NCBI GenBank assembly: GCA_031425695.1
Contig: JANPJV010000322.1
Coordinates: 1-24,289 of the forward strand
Direction of reading: 5' to 3'
DNA length: 24,289 nt
DNA from: JANPJV01 sp031425695
GTDB lineage: Bacteria; Pseudomonadota; Gammaproteobacteria; Xanthomonadales; SZUA-5
Shown: positions 16,043 to 24,148 of the stretch, one piece after another
Layout of the letters: each line of letters opens with the position of its first letter
How positions within the stretch are numbered: position 1 is the stretch's first letter
Program-made: the position numbers and the translations under genes
Notes under the pieces: generated by a model
Databases searched by the model: none
What the model was told of the DNA's origin: nothing
The model's input: the letters and a program-made list of their open reading frames with translations, nothing else

Positions 16043-18112
16043 ATGATTACCGAAACTTTATTACTCGTCATCGCCCTCGCCCCGCTGCTCGCCGCCGTGA
16101 TCGCCGGCCTGTTCGGCCGCCAGATCGGCCGCGCCGGCGCGCATACGATCACCATCCTCGGCGTGCTCGTCAGTGCGGTGCTGAGCGGTTATGTGCTCAA
16201 GCTGATTGCGTTCGATGGCCACCCGAGCGTCAATCTTTCGGTCTACAACTGGTTCACTGTCGGCTCGATCAGCGCCGAAGTCGGCTTCCTTATCGACCAG
16301 CTGACTGCGGTGATGATGGTGGTGGTGACTTCGGTGTCGCTGATGGTGCACATCTACACCATCGGCTACATGCACGAGGATCCCGGCTACCAGCGCTTCT
16401 TCTCGTACATCTCGCTGTTCACCTTTTCGATGTTGATGCTCGTGATGAGCAACAACTTCATGCAGCTGTTCTTCGGCTGGGAAGCGGTCGGCTTGGTGTC
16501 GTACCTCCTGATCGGCTTCTGGTACAAGCGCCCAACCGCGATCTTCGCGAACATGAAAGCCTTCCTGGTCAACCGCGTCGGCGACCTGGGTTTCCTGCTC
16601 GGCATCGGCCTCGTGCTCGCCTATCTCGGCAGCCTCGATTACGCGACCGTGTTCAAGGCGGCGCCGACGCTCGTCGGCCAGACCTTCAATCCGTGGGGCG
16701 CGGTGGAATGGGCGGTGCCTACGCTGATCTGCCTGCTGCTGTTCGTCGGTGCCATGGGCAAGAGCGCGCAGGTGCCGTTGCATGTGTGGCTGCCCGACTC
16801 GATGGAAGGCCCGACGCCGATCTCCGCCCTGATCCATGCGGCGACCATGGTAACCGCGGGCATCTTCATGGTGGCGCGCATGTCGCCGCTGTTCGAGCTC
16901 TCCGAAACCGCGCTTTCGTTCGTCCTGGTGATCGGCGGCACCACCGCGCTGTTCATGGGCTTCATCGGCATCGTCCAGAACGACATCAAGCGCGTCGTCG
17001 CCTATTCGACTTTGTCGCAGCTCGGCTACATGACGGTTGCGCTGGGCGCCTCGGCTTATTCGGCGGCCATATTCCACCTGATGACGCACGCCTTCTTCAA
17101 AGCGCTGCTGTTCCTCGGTGCCGGCTCGGTGATCATCGCGCTGCACCACGAGCAGGACCTGCGCCGCATGGGCGGCCTGTCCAAGTACATGAAGATCACC
17201 TGGCTAACCGCCTGGGCCGGCTCGCTCGCGCTGATCGGTTTTCCGGGCACCAGCGGGTTCTTCTCCAAGGACGCGATCCTCATTGCCGTCCAGCACAGTG
17301 ATCGCCCGGGCGCCACGTACGCCTACGCCTGCGTGCTGATCGGCGTGTTCGTGACCGCCTTTTACTCCTTCCGCATGCTGTATCTCGCGTTCCATGGCAA
17401 GCCGCGGTTTGCGCATGATGACCATCATGCTGATCATGGAAAAGCGTCCGCGCACAGCGCAGACCCACATAAAGCAACACACGCGCCGGTTGAGGCGCAC
17501 GAAGGCCACGGGCACGATGACCATCACGGCCACACCCCGCACGAGTCGCCGTGGGTGGTCACCCTGCCGCTGATCCTGCTCGCGATTCCGTCGCTGATCA
17601 TTGGCTGGTTTACGGCCGGCCCGATGCTGTTTGGCGACTTCTTCGATGGTGCGATTTTCGTCGCTGAAGGCCGCGCGCCGCTCGCCGAAATGGAGCATCA
17701 CTTCGAGCACGGCCCGCTGGCGTTCGCGATGCATGGCTTCATCACCCTGCCGGTGATACTGGCGTTGCTGGGTGCGGGAATCGCGACCTACATCTATCTG
17801 TTCAATCCGGCCATTGCGACCAGGGCGCGCGAGAAATTCGCGCCGATCGTGCGCATCCTCGAAAACAAGTACGGCTTCGATGATCTCTACCAGGCCGTGT
17901 TCGCGCGCGGCAGCGTGCTGCTCGGACGCCTGTTCTGGCGCGCCGGCGACCAGGGCGTCATCGACGGCATGCTGGTCAACGGTTCCGCGAGTGGCGTCAA
18001 CAAGCTCGCCTTTGCGATCCGCCGCCTGCAGTCCGGTTATCTCTACCACTACGCTTTCATGATGATCCTCGGATTGATCGTCATGCTCGGCACCTTTGCC
18101 CTGCTGCAATAA
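16043..18112 (+). CDS. nuoL: NADH-quinone oxidoreductase subunit L (with His-rich loop and palindrome-derived insert)
   Basis: A 689-residue antiporter-like subunit at the far end of the membrane arm, with a long lateral helix at the C-terminus. The proton-channel motifs are intact: GWEAVGLVSYLLIGFW, KSAQVPLHVWLPDSMEGPTPISALIHAATMVTAG, and the HAFFKALLFLGAGSVI segment. Between two helices, about residues 457-505, lies a very His/Asp-rich hydrophilic loop (HDDHHADHGK, then EGHGHDDHHGHTPHESPW). In its middle is KASAHSADPHKA, encoded by the diverged palindromic element at 17444-17468. E. coli NuoL is about 613 residues; the loop accounts for much of the extra length. It starts at the ATG eight bases after nuoK. 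Confidence 0.96.
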   Translation: MITETLLLVIALAPLLAAVIAGLFGRQIGRAGAHTITILGVLVSAVLSGYVLKLIAFDGHPSVNLSVYNWFTVGSISAEVGFLIDQLTAVMMVVVTSVSLMVHIYTIGYMHEDPGYQRFFSYISLFTFSMLMLVMSNNFMQLFFGWEAVGLVSYLLIGFWYKRPTAIFANMKAFLVNRVGDLGFLLGIGLVLAYLGSLDYATVFKAAPTLVGQTFNPWGAVEWAVPTLICLLLFVGAMGKSAQVPLHVWLPDSMEGPTPISALIHAATMVTAGIFMVARMSPLFELSETALSFVLVIGGTTALFMGFIGIVQNDIKRVVAYSTLSQLGYMTVALGASAYSAAIFHLMTHAFFKALLFLGAGSVIIALHHEQDLRRMGGLSKYMKITWLTAWAGSLALIGFPGTSGFFSKDAILIAVQHSDRPGATYAYACVLIGVFVTAFYSFRMLYLAFHGKPRFAHDDHHADHGKASAHSADPHKATHAPVEAHEGHGHDDHHGHTPHESPWVVTLPLILLAIPSLIIGWFTAGPMLFGDFFDGAIFVAEGRAPLAEMEHHFEHGPLAFAMHGFITLPVILALLGAGIATYIYLFNPAIATRAREKFAPIVRILENKYGFDDLYQAVFARGSVLLGRLFWRAGDQGVIDGMLVNGSASGVNKLAFAIRRLQSGYLYHYAFMMILGLIVMLGTFALLQ
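17444..17468. repeat. Diverged palindromic element inside nuoL
   Basis: It matches the element at 1551-1575 at 18 of 25 positions, with identical ends (gcgtccg on the left, gacccac on the right). The stem is GTCCGCGC-aca-GCGCAGAC. Two inner base pairs are exchanged on both sides (G-C to C-G, and A-T to G-C), so pairing is kept; one pair is lost (C with A). It supplies A468 S469 A470 H471 S472 A473 D474 P475 of NuoL, in the same frame as the nuoG copy. Confidence 0.6.
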
Positions 18113-18128
18113 GACTTAAGTCAGACCC

Positions 18129-19652
18129 ATGTTCGCCGACTGGCCACTGCTCTCCCTACTCGTCTGGCTCCCGATCGCGGGTGGCATTGCCGTGCTTACC
18201 GCCGGCGATCGCAATGCCAATGCCGCCAAATGGATGGCGCTGATCTTCGCGCTCGCCACGCTGGCCGTGTGCGTACCGCTATGGATGTATTTCGACCAGG
18301 CCACCAGCGCGCTGCAGTTCGTCGAGCTCACGCCGTGGGTGGCAAGCTACAACATCAACTACCACCTCGGCATCGACGGCATCGCGCTGCCGCTGCTGGT
18401 GCTGACCTCGATCATCACCGTGCTGGTGATCATCGCCGGCTGGGAAGTCATCGACTACAAACCCGCGCAATACGTCGCCGCCTTCCTGTTCCTCGGCGGC
18501 TTGATGAACGGTGTTTTCATGGCGCAGGACGCGATCCTGTTCTATGTGTTCTTCGAAGGCATGCTGATCCCGATGTTCATCATCATCGGCGTCTGGGGCG
18601 GGCCGAACCGGGTCTACGCGACCATCAAGTTCTTCCTGTACACGTTCCTGGGCTCGGTGTTCATGCTGCTCGGGCTCATTTACCTGTACCTCAAGGGGCA
18701 GAGCTTCAACCTCTCCGACATGCATGCCATGTCGCTCAGCATGACTGAGCAAAGCTGGCTGTTCTTCGCCTTCCTCGCAGCCTTTGCAGTCAAGATCCCG
18801 ATGTGGCCGGTGCACACCTGGTTGCCGGATGCGCACGTTGAGGCGCCGACCGGTGGCTCGATGGTCCTGGCCGCGGTGATGCTGAAAGTCGGCGGCTACG
18901 GTTTCCTGCGTTTCTCGCTGCCGATCGCGCCCGACGCGAGTGCCGAATACGCCTGGGTGGTCATTGCGCTGTCGCTGATCGCGGTGGTCTACATCGGCTT
19001 CGTCGCGCTCGCCCAGGAAGACATGAAGAAGCTGATCGCGTACTCGTCGATCAGCCACATGGGCTTCGTTACCCTCGGCCTGTTCATCGCCTTCGCGCTG
19101 ATGCTCGACAAGGACGCAGCCGACATGGCCGCGGTCGGTGTGCAGGGCGCGATGGTGCAGATGATCTCGCACGGCTTCGTGTCGGCGGCCATGTTCGGCG
19201 CAGTCGGCGTGCTCTACGACCGCATGCACAGCCGCATGATTTCGAGCTATGGCGGCGTCGTGAATCGCATGCCCTGGTTCGCCGCCTTCGTCGTGCTGTT
19301 CGCAATGGCCAACTGTGGCCTGCCCGGCACCAGCGGTTTCGTCGGCGAGTTCATGGTGATCCTGGCGGCGGTCAAGGCCAGCCTCGCTATCGCCTTCCTG
19401 GCCGGCCTGACCCTGGTCATCGGCGCGGCCTACACGCTGTGGCTGGTCAAGCGCGTGATCTTCGGTGACGTCGCCAACGCGGAAGTCGCCGAGCTCACTG
19501 ATCTCAACCGCCGCGAGTGGATCGTCATGAGCACCCTCGCCTTCTTCGTGCTCGCGATTGGTCTCTGGCCGGCACCGTTGATCGAGGTGATGCAGCCGAG
19601 CATCGAGGCGCTGTTGCAACACATCTCGCAAAGCAAGCTCAGCGGCATCTGA
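18129..19652 (+). CDS. nuoM: NADH-quinone oxidoreductase subunit M
   Basis: A 507-residue antiporter-like proton-pumping subunit with about 14 helices. Family segments are GMLIPMFIIIGVWGGPNRVYA with its channel glutamate, KIPMWPVHTWLPDAHVEAPT, VLAAVMLKVGGYGFLRF, and AYSSISHMGFVTLGLF. The start is the ATG at 18129 (MFADWPLLSLLVWLPIAGG), 16 bases after nuoL. Length and hydropathy are normal, with no insert like that in NuoL. Nine bases separate it from nuoN. Confidence 0.96.
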   Translation: MFADWPLLSLLVWLPIAGGIAVLTAGDRNANAAKWMALIFALATLAVCVPLWMYFDQATSALQFVELTPWVASYNINYHLGIDGIALPLLVLTSIITVLVIIAGWEVIDYKPAQYVAAFLFLGGLMNGVFMAQDAILFYVFFEGMLIPMFIIIGVWGGPNRVYATIKFFLYTFLGSVFMLLGLIYLYLKGQSFNLSDMHAMSLSMTEQSWLFFAFLAAFAVKIPMWPVHTWLPDAHVEAPTGGSMVLAAVMLKVGGYGFLRFSLPIAPDASAEYAWVVIALSLIAVVYIGFVALAQEDMKKLIAYSSISHMGFVTLGLFIAFALMLDKDAADMAAVGVQGAMVQMISHGFVSAAMFGAVGVLYDRMHSRMISSYGGVVNRMPWFAAFVVLFAMANCGLPGTSGFVGEFMVILAAVKASLAIAFLAGLTLVIGAAYTLWLVKRVIFGDVANAEVAELTDLNRREWIVMSTLAFFVLAIGLWPAPLIEVMQPSIEALLQHISQSKLSGI

Positions 19653-19661
19653 TAGAAAATT

Positions 19662-21101
19662 ATGATCCCGACCTGGAACGACCTGCTGCCGCTGCTGCCC
19701 GAGCTTTTCCTGCTCAGCATGACTTCGCTGATCCTAATCGTCGGGCTTTACACCGGCGAACGCCGCCCGAGCGTGGTCCATTACCTCGCGATTCTGACGC
19801 TGGTCGGCGCCGCCGCCCTGACGCTGATGGACTTCAACATCGTTGCCCGCACCAATGCGCTCGGCGGCATGTTCATCCGCGACGGCATCGCCGACATTCT
19901 CAAGCTGTTCGTGTATCTGACGAGCGCGATCGTCTTCATCTACGCGCGGTTTTATCTGCGCACGCACCAGCTGTTCGTGGCCGAGTACTACACGCTCTCG
20001 CTGTTCGCGATTCTCGGCATGTGCCTGCTGATTTCCGGCGGCAACCTCCTGAGCATCTACCTCGGCCTGGAGCTGATGGCACTGTCGACCTATGCGCTGG
20101 TCGCGCTCGATCGCGATTCAACCGTTTCGGGCGAAGCGGCGATGAAATACTTCGTGCTTGGCGCGCTAGCGTCCGGCCTGCTGCTCTATGGCATGTCGAT
20201 GCTGTATGGCATCACCGGCAGCCTGGACCTGAATGAGATCGCGACCCGCCTGGCCTCAGGCGATCACCCGCGCGTGCTGCTCGCGTTCAGCGTGACCTTC
20301 ATCGTCATCGGTCTCGCCTTCAAGCTCGGCGCCGTGCCTTTCCACATGTGGGTGCCGGACGTCTATCACGGCGCACCCACCGCGGTTACTTTGTTCCTGT
20401 CGGCCGCACCGAAGCTCGCCGCGGTCGGCATGACCTTCCGTTTGCTCGGCGAGGGCCTGCTGCCGCTGGTCAACGACTGGTCGCAGATGCTCGGCTTCCT
20501 GGCGCTGATGTCGCTGCTGGTCGGCAACTTCGCGGCCATTGCGCAGAGCAATCTCAAGCGCCTGCTCGCGTACTCGACCATCTCCCACGTCGGCTTCGTG
20601 CTGCTCGGCATCCTCGCCGGTACTGACGACGGCATGGCTGCCGCCATGTTCTACGTCATCACCTACTCACTGATGAGCACCGGCGCCTTCGGCATGATCA
20701 TCGCGCTCAGCAACGCCGGATTCGAATGCGACCGCATCGACGACTTCAAGGGCCTCAACGCCCGCGACCCGTGGATGGCCTTCATGATGCTGCTGATCGT
20801 CGGCTCACTCGCCGGCTTCCCGCCGCTGGTCGGCTTCTTCGCCAAACTGTACGTGCTCGAAGCCGCCGTCAACGCCGGCTGGCTCTGGCTTGCCGTCGTC
20901 GCGGTCGTCATGGCCGTCATCGGCGCCTACTACTACCTGCGCCTGATCAAGGTCATGTACTTCGACGAGATCGAACACGACCACGCCATCCAGACCCCGA
21001 AAGACCTGCGCGTCGTGCTCGCCGCCAACGGCCTTCTGCAGATCGCCCTGACCTTCTTCGTCGGCTCGCTAACGGCGCTTTGCGTGGCGGCCTGGCAGTA
21101 G
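19662..21101 (+). CDS. nuoN: NADH-quinone oxidoreductase subunit N
   Basis: A 479-residue antiporter-like subunit, the last of the operon. It sits next to NuoK in the membrane arm. Typical segments are LGLELMALSTYALVALDRDS, EAAMKYFVLGALASGLLLYG, KLGAVPFHMWVPDVYHGAPT, and LLAYSTISHVGFVLLG. The start is the ATG at 19662 (MIPTWNDLLPLLPELFLL). Its TAG is only three bases before the next gene, so the following acyltransferase may be read from the same transcript. No terminator hairpin was found after it. Confidence 0.96.
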   Translation: MIPTWNDLLPLLPELFLLSMTSLILIVGLYTGERRPSVVHYLAILTLVGAAALTLMDFNIVARTNALGGMFIRDGIADILKLFVYLTSAIVFIYARFYLRTHQLFVAEYYTLSLFAILGMCLLISGGNLLSIYLGLELMALSTYALVALDRDSTVSGEAAMKYFVLGALASGLLLYGMSMLYGITGSLDLNEIATRLASGDHPRVLLAFSVTFIVIGLAFKLGAVPFHMWVPDVYHGAPTAVTLFLSAAPKLAAVGMTFRLLGEGLLPLVNDWSQMLGFLALMSLLVGNFAAIAQSNLKRLLAYSTISHVGFVLLGILAGTDDGMAAAMFYVITYSLMSTGAFGMIIALSNAGFECDRIDDFKGLNARDPWMAFMMLLIVGSLAGFPPLVGFFAKLYVLEAAVNAGWLWLAVVAVVMAVIGAYYYLRLIKVMYFDEIEHDHAIQTPKDLRVVLAANGLLQIALTFFVGSLTALCVAAWQ

Positions 21102-21104
21102 GAC

Positions 21105-22253
21105 TTGGCACCGGACCGGCTCGCTTCGTATCCGGCCCTCACCGGACTACGCGGGCTGGCCGCAGGATGGGTGCTCGTCTACCACGCCTGGGTTGCTGCT
21201 GAACCGCGGCGAATGCTGCTCCCGGTTGCGGGCACTGACGTTGACCTGACGCCAATCTTCAGTAGTGGCTGGGTGGGTGTCGATATCTTCTTTACCCTGA
21301 GTGCGTTCCTGCTGGCGCTCCCATTTGCGCACGCCAATGCGCGCGGCTTGCCTAGCCAGCCAATGCCCGACTACTTGTGGCGCCGCTGCCTACGCATTCT
21401 CCCGGCGTATTACGTGCAGCTGCTGATCGTGCTTCTAGCGGCTGCCGCGCTCACCGGAAGCCTGCCGTTGACGGCGACACAGCTGCTCGCCCACCTGGTG
21501 CTCTGGCTCAACATCGGCCCGCAACCGGTAGCTCCGCTGGTCGGGGTCTGGTGGACGCTGCCGATCGAATTCGGCTTTTATCTGCTGCTGCCGCTCCTGG
21601 CTCCAATGCTGACGCCGAAGCGCGTCATTTGGTTGCTGCTGGTCGGGATCGCTGCCACTCTGGTCTACCGCCATGCCATGTTCGCGTACGTCGCCGAGCG
21701 CAGTGTCGGCGAAAAAATCTTGCTGTTGGAGCAGCTTCCCGGGCGCCTTGACCAATTCATCCTGGGTGCTGTGACCGCTGTCCTCATCGCAAATCACGCG
21801 GATCTCGGCCGCAACCTGAGTCGCAGGGCCTGTGTGCTTCTGGTGATTTTCGGGATGGCGCTGCTCATGGGCATCCTCGTGCTGGCCCATCTCAATTTCG
21901 AGACGTACTGGGAAGGCCATCCGCTGGTGTTCGTTTTTCACCTGCTGGCGTCGATCGCCGTGGTCGCGCTGATCGTTGCGGGCTGCTCGGACCACGCCAA
22001 GGACCTGCGGGTGCTGCGAAGCCGGCCGCTGGTGTTTCTTGGTACCGTCAGCTACAGCCTCTACCTCTGGCACCAGTTGATCCTGATGTGGCTTGCCCGG
22101 CAACTGTGGATCGACAGTTGGACGCCCTATACATTGCCGGCCCTGCTGCTCATCGGAGGGACCACGGCGTGCGTGCTCGCGTGGGTCTCGTGGCGGCTGA
22201 TCGAAAAGCCGGCTTTGAGCTGGGGACGCTCGGCGTTCGAGGCATCGAAATGA
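21105..22253 (+). CDS. Acyltransferase-3 family membrane protein
   Basis: A 382-residue polytopic protein of the acyltransferase-3 (OafA/NodX-like) family, which moves acyl groups such as acetyl onto surface or exported sugars. The N-terminus PALTGLRGLAAGWVLVYHAWV carries the conserved Arg16 and His27. GWVGVDIFFTLSAFLLALPF and the late SLYLWHQLILMW are also family hallmarks, and about ten hydrophobic helices are seen. The start must be TTG at 21105: the nuoN stop lies in the same frame six bases upstream, and the first ATG (residue 37) would remove the catalytic His. There is no good ribosome site, so translation probably depends on nuoN. It overlaps the next gene by ATGA. The substrate is unknown; a role in complex I is unlikely. 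Confidence 0.88.
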   Translation: MAPDRLASYPALTGLRGLAAGWVLVYHAWVAAEPRRMLLPVAGTDVDLTPIFSSGWVGVDIFFTLSAFLLALPFAHANARGLPSQPMPDYLWRRCLRILPAYYVQLLIVLLAAAALTGSLPLTATQLLAHLVLWLNIGPQPVAPLVGVWWTLPIEFGFYLLLPLLAPMLTPKRVIWLLLVGIAATLVYRHAMFAYVAERSVGEKILLLEQLPGRLDQFILGAVTAVLIANHADLGRNLSRRACVLLVIFGMALLMGILVLAHLNFETYWEGHPLVFVFHLLASIAVVALIVAGCSDHAKDLRVLRSRPLVFLGTVSYSLYLWHQLILMWLARQLWIDSWTPYTLPALLLIGGTTACVLAWVSWRLIEKPALSWGRSAFEASK

Positions 22254-23653
22254 GCATCCCGTTGCCACCCGAACGTACGACGATCGCATCCATGGCACGC
22301 TGCTTCGCCCTCGCGGCAATTCCGCTATTGATTCTCGGCAGCATCGTTCTCATCAGTTGGCCGGGTTACTTAAGCCACGATGCGGCCTTCCAATGGCATC
22401 AGGCACGCACCGGCGTGTTTGCCGAGGTCGCGCCGCCACTCTTGCCAGCGCTGTGGAGGATTTTTTTATGGCTCGGCTTCCCCGCAAGCAGCGGGCCCTT
22501 GCTCCTGATCCTTGGGCTGCATGTGTTTGCGTTCGCGCGGCTGGCGCTGGTGGCTTACTCGCGCGGCGAAACACGCCTCGCCTTGACACATGCCGTGCTT
22601 GGGCCTGCCTGCCCTTTGCTGCTCTTGCTGATTCCGCATGTGTGGAGCGACTTGTTGCTGAGTGGCGCCTTGCTCGGGGCGGTTGCCCTGTTGGCTGGAC
22701 GCCGCCTGTCGGCCATCTCCCAGTTCGCCTTTCTGGGACTGTGCTTAATCGCCGTCAGCGCGCGCCACAACGGCATATTTGCCGTGCTCCCCTTGGTCGT
22801 CTGGTGGATTTCCGCCGATTGGCGGGAGCATTCCCGCCTTCGCAAGAGCCTAGTTGCGATCGCCGTACTGGCGGTGCTGGTGTTGTGCAAGTCGCTGTTG
22901 ACCAACGCGTTGGTGACACAGCGACTGGACACCTGGGCGGTGGCGCCAATGTTCGACCTGCAGGCAGTTTCGGTCGCCACCGATCGGCAGCTTTTTCCTG
23001 CCAGCCTGACCGGGCCCGGGATGGATGTAGAGCAACTTCGAGCCGCGTTTACGCCGTACACCTCGCCGACGCTTTTCGGCGGCACTCGCTCCGGTGTCGC
23101 GAATCCCACCATCGCCGCACTTTCTCCTGTCCAGCGCGCCGACCTTTTGCACGCCTGGCGCCAGCTTTGGTTCGAGCCGGCTTGGTGGGCTCATCGTTCA
23201 CGGCTATTCGCGGCGATGTTGGGGCCACATGCAACGCCTGAGCTGCGCGACCTAGCCGATATGCCGGGCAACAAACATTTTGGCGACAATCCGCCGCTGC
23301 AACCTCGATTCCCGACCGCAAATGCGAACTATCGAACGGCCGCCGACGTGTTTCGTGTCGGGCCCATTTACGCCCCCGCCCTTTACTTGGCGCTCGGCGT
23401 GCTCGGCCTGTGGGCAATGTGGAAGAGACGGCGTCGAGAAAGGCCAGTCAAAGAACCGCTCGTCGCAGATTGGTGGACAGCAGCGGTGGCGATATCCGCG
23501 AGCGCATGGTGCTACACCCTGCCCTATTTCGTGATCGCCCCGTCGGCAGACACGCGCTATGTATTCTGGCCGGCGTTGGCGAGTTGGCTGGTATTTCTGA
23601 TCAGCTTGGCCAATACCCCTGCGCCGCGAACATCGATCCTGTCCTCTAGCTGA
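22250..23653 (+). CDS. Polytopic membrane protein, possibly GT-C glycosyltransferase-like
   Basis: A 467-residue protein with roughly nine to ten hydrophobic helices and a hydrophilic region at about 255-390; no family was recognised with certainty. After the first helix is GYLSHDAAFQWHQARTGVF: an acidic residue in the first external loop near aromatic and Gln residues, which resembles lipid-linked-sugar (GT-C) transferases. A later SARHNGIFAVLPLVVW also fits such proteins. The long soluble part (FDLQAVSVATDRQLFPASL and onward) has no recognised motif. The start is the ATG at 22250, in a four-base overlap with the acyltransferase stop; the frame open upstream to 22088 lies wholly inside that gene. 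Pairing with an acyltransferase suggests work on a surface glycan, but this is inference. Confidence 0.75.
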   Translation: MSIPLPPERTTIASMARCFALAAIPLLILGSIVLISWPGYLSHDAAFQWHQARTGVFAEVAPPLLPALWRIFLWLGFPASSGPLLLILGLHVFAFARLALVAYSRGETRLALTHAVLGPACPLLLLLIPHVWSDLLLSGALLGAVALLAGRRLSAISQFAFLGLCLIAVSARHNGIFAVLPLVVWWISADWREHSRLRKSLVAIAVLAVLVLCKSLLTNALVTQRLDTWAVAPMFDLQAVSVATDRQLFPASLTGPGMDVEQLRAAFTPYTSPTLFGGTRSGVANPTIAALSPVQRADLLHAWRQLWFEPAWWAHRSRLFAAMLGPHATPELRDLADMPGNKHFGDNPPLQPRFPTANANYRTAADVFRVGPIYAPALYLALGVLGLWAMWKRRRRERPVKEPLVADWWTAAVAISASAWCYTLPYFVIAPSADTRYVFWPALASWLVFLISLANTPAPRTSILSSS

Positions 23654-23977
23654 CTAGTGAACCCGCTATACGGAATTTGGTTTGCCTGGTCAGCACTTAG
23701 CCCGCTCCAATATTGCGCGGCATCATTGCGTCGATGGTGAGACATGGGTGCTTAAGCGGATGGCGCGGCGCCAGCGACGTCGCTCCGAGCCTGGTACGCC
23801 GCCGACGATGACATGTAGATCGCGGCGGGGATCTCACCGGCCTGGGGAGCAAGATCCTATCGGGATAGGGACTCCTACCACGAGCCACGAGCCTGCAGTT
23901 GGACGGGCTCGAATAGCACGGACGCGCAAGGAAAGCCGAGGTGCTGCGGTCAGGTCGCTGACAAGTGGCAGGACCGA
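23654..23977. other. Unassigned 324-base stretch, no convincing gene
   Basis: The only open frames (for example 23682-23981 plus) are rich in Arg, Pro and Ser and lack a ribosome site or recognisable motifs. One clear small hairpin is CCTAT-cggg-ATAGG near 23856-23869, and there is a repeated ACGAGCC (23879-23894). Codon-like structure is absent. It lies between the membrane-protein gene and a decayed toxin gene next to an insertion sequence, so it may be remnant mobile-element DNA. That is a guess from context. No terminator for the upstream genes is obvious. Confidence 0.4.
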
Positions 23978-24148
23978 CTAAGGCAGGGGGTCGATCGCGG
24001 ACACGCGTGGAAATCGCGAAAATCGCTATGTGCCGTATCCACGACGGCTCGGTTTTCCAGCGCATAGGCGGCAATCTGCGCATCGGTGATCAGGTCTCGT
24101 GAAGCCCCGCGGCGCGGAGCAGGTCAAATGCGAGCGTCAGGTTGAAGC
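23978..24148 (-). pseudogene. Decayed PIN-domain (VapC-type) toxin fragment, cut by IS66
   Basis: Read on the minus strand from 24148, the frame FNLTLAFDLLRAAGLHET reaches a stop. One reading-frame shift later it continues as LITDAQIAAYALENRAVVDT followed by AHSDFR, and after a second shift as FPRVSAIDPLP with a TAG at 23978. Joined, these give the C-terminal half of a VapC PIN-domain RNase: the conserved Asp in TDAQIAAYALE, the second Asp of HSDF, and the usual DFxRFPxV...DPL ending. The N-terminal half and any vapB antitoxin are missing, and the break coincides with the IS66 end. Two frameshifts plus truncation mean no active product. Confidence 0.6.

Noticed and set aside
16061..17149. Long minus-strand open frame opposite nuoL
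   Set aside because: Its composition (His, Gln, Arg, Asp-rich) is that of the mirror of a membrane-protein gene; nuoL is intact on the other strand.
18279..19631. 450-codon minus-strand open frame opposite nuoM
   Set aside because: Shadow of nuoM third-position GC bias; charged low-complexity product without domains.
21090..21120. Fusion of NuoN to the acyltransferase
   Set aside because: A TAG at 21099-21101 clearly ends nuoN before the TTG start; NuoN already has its full length.
23682..23981. Possible 99-residue plus-strand gene
   Set aside because: No ribosome site, Arg/Pro/Ser-rich product with no pattern, and it overlaps the VapC remnant end.
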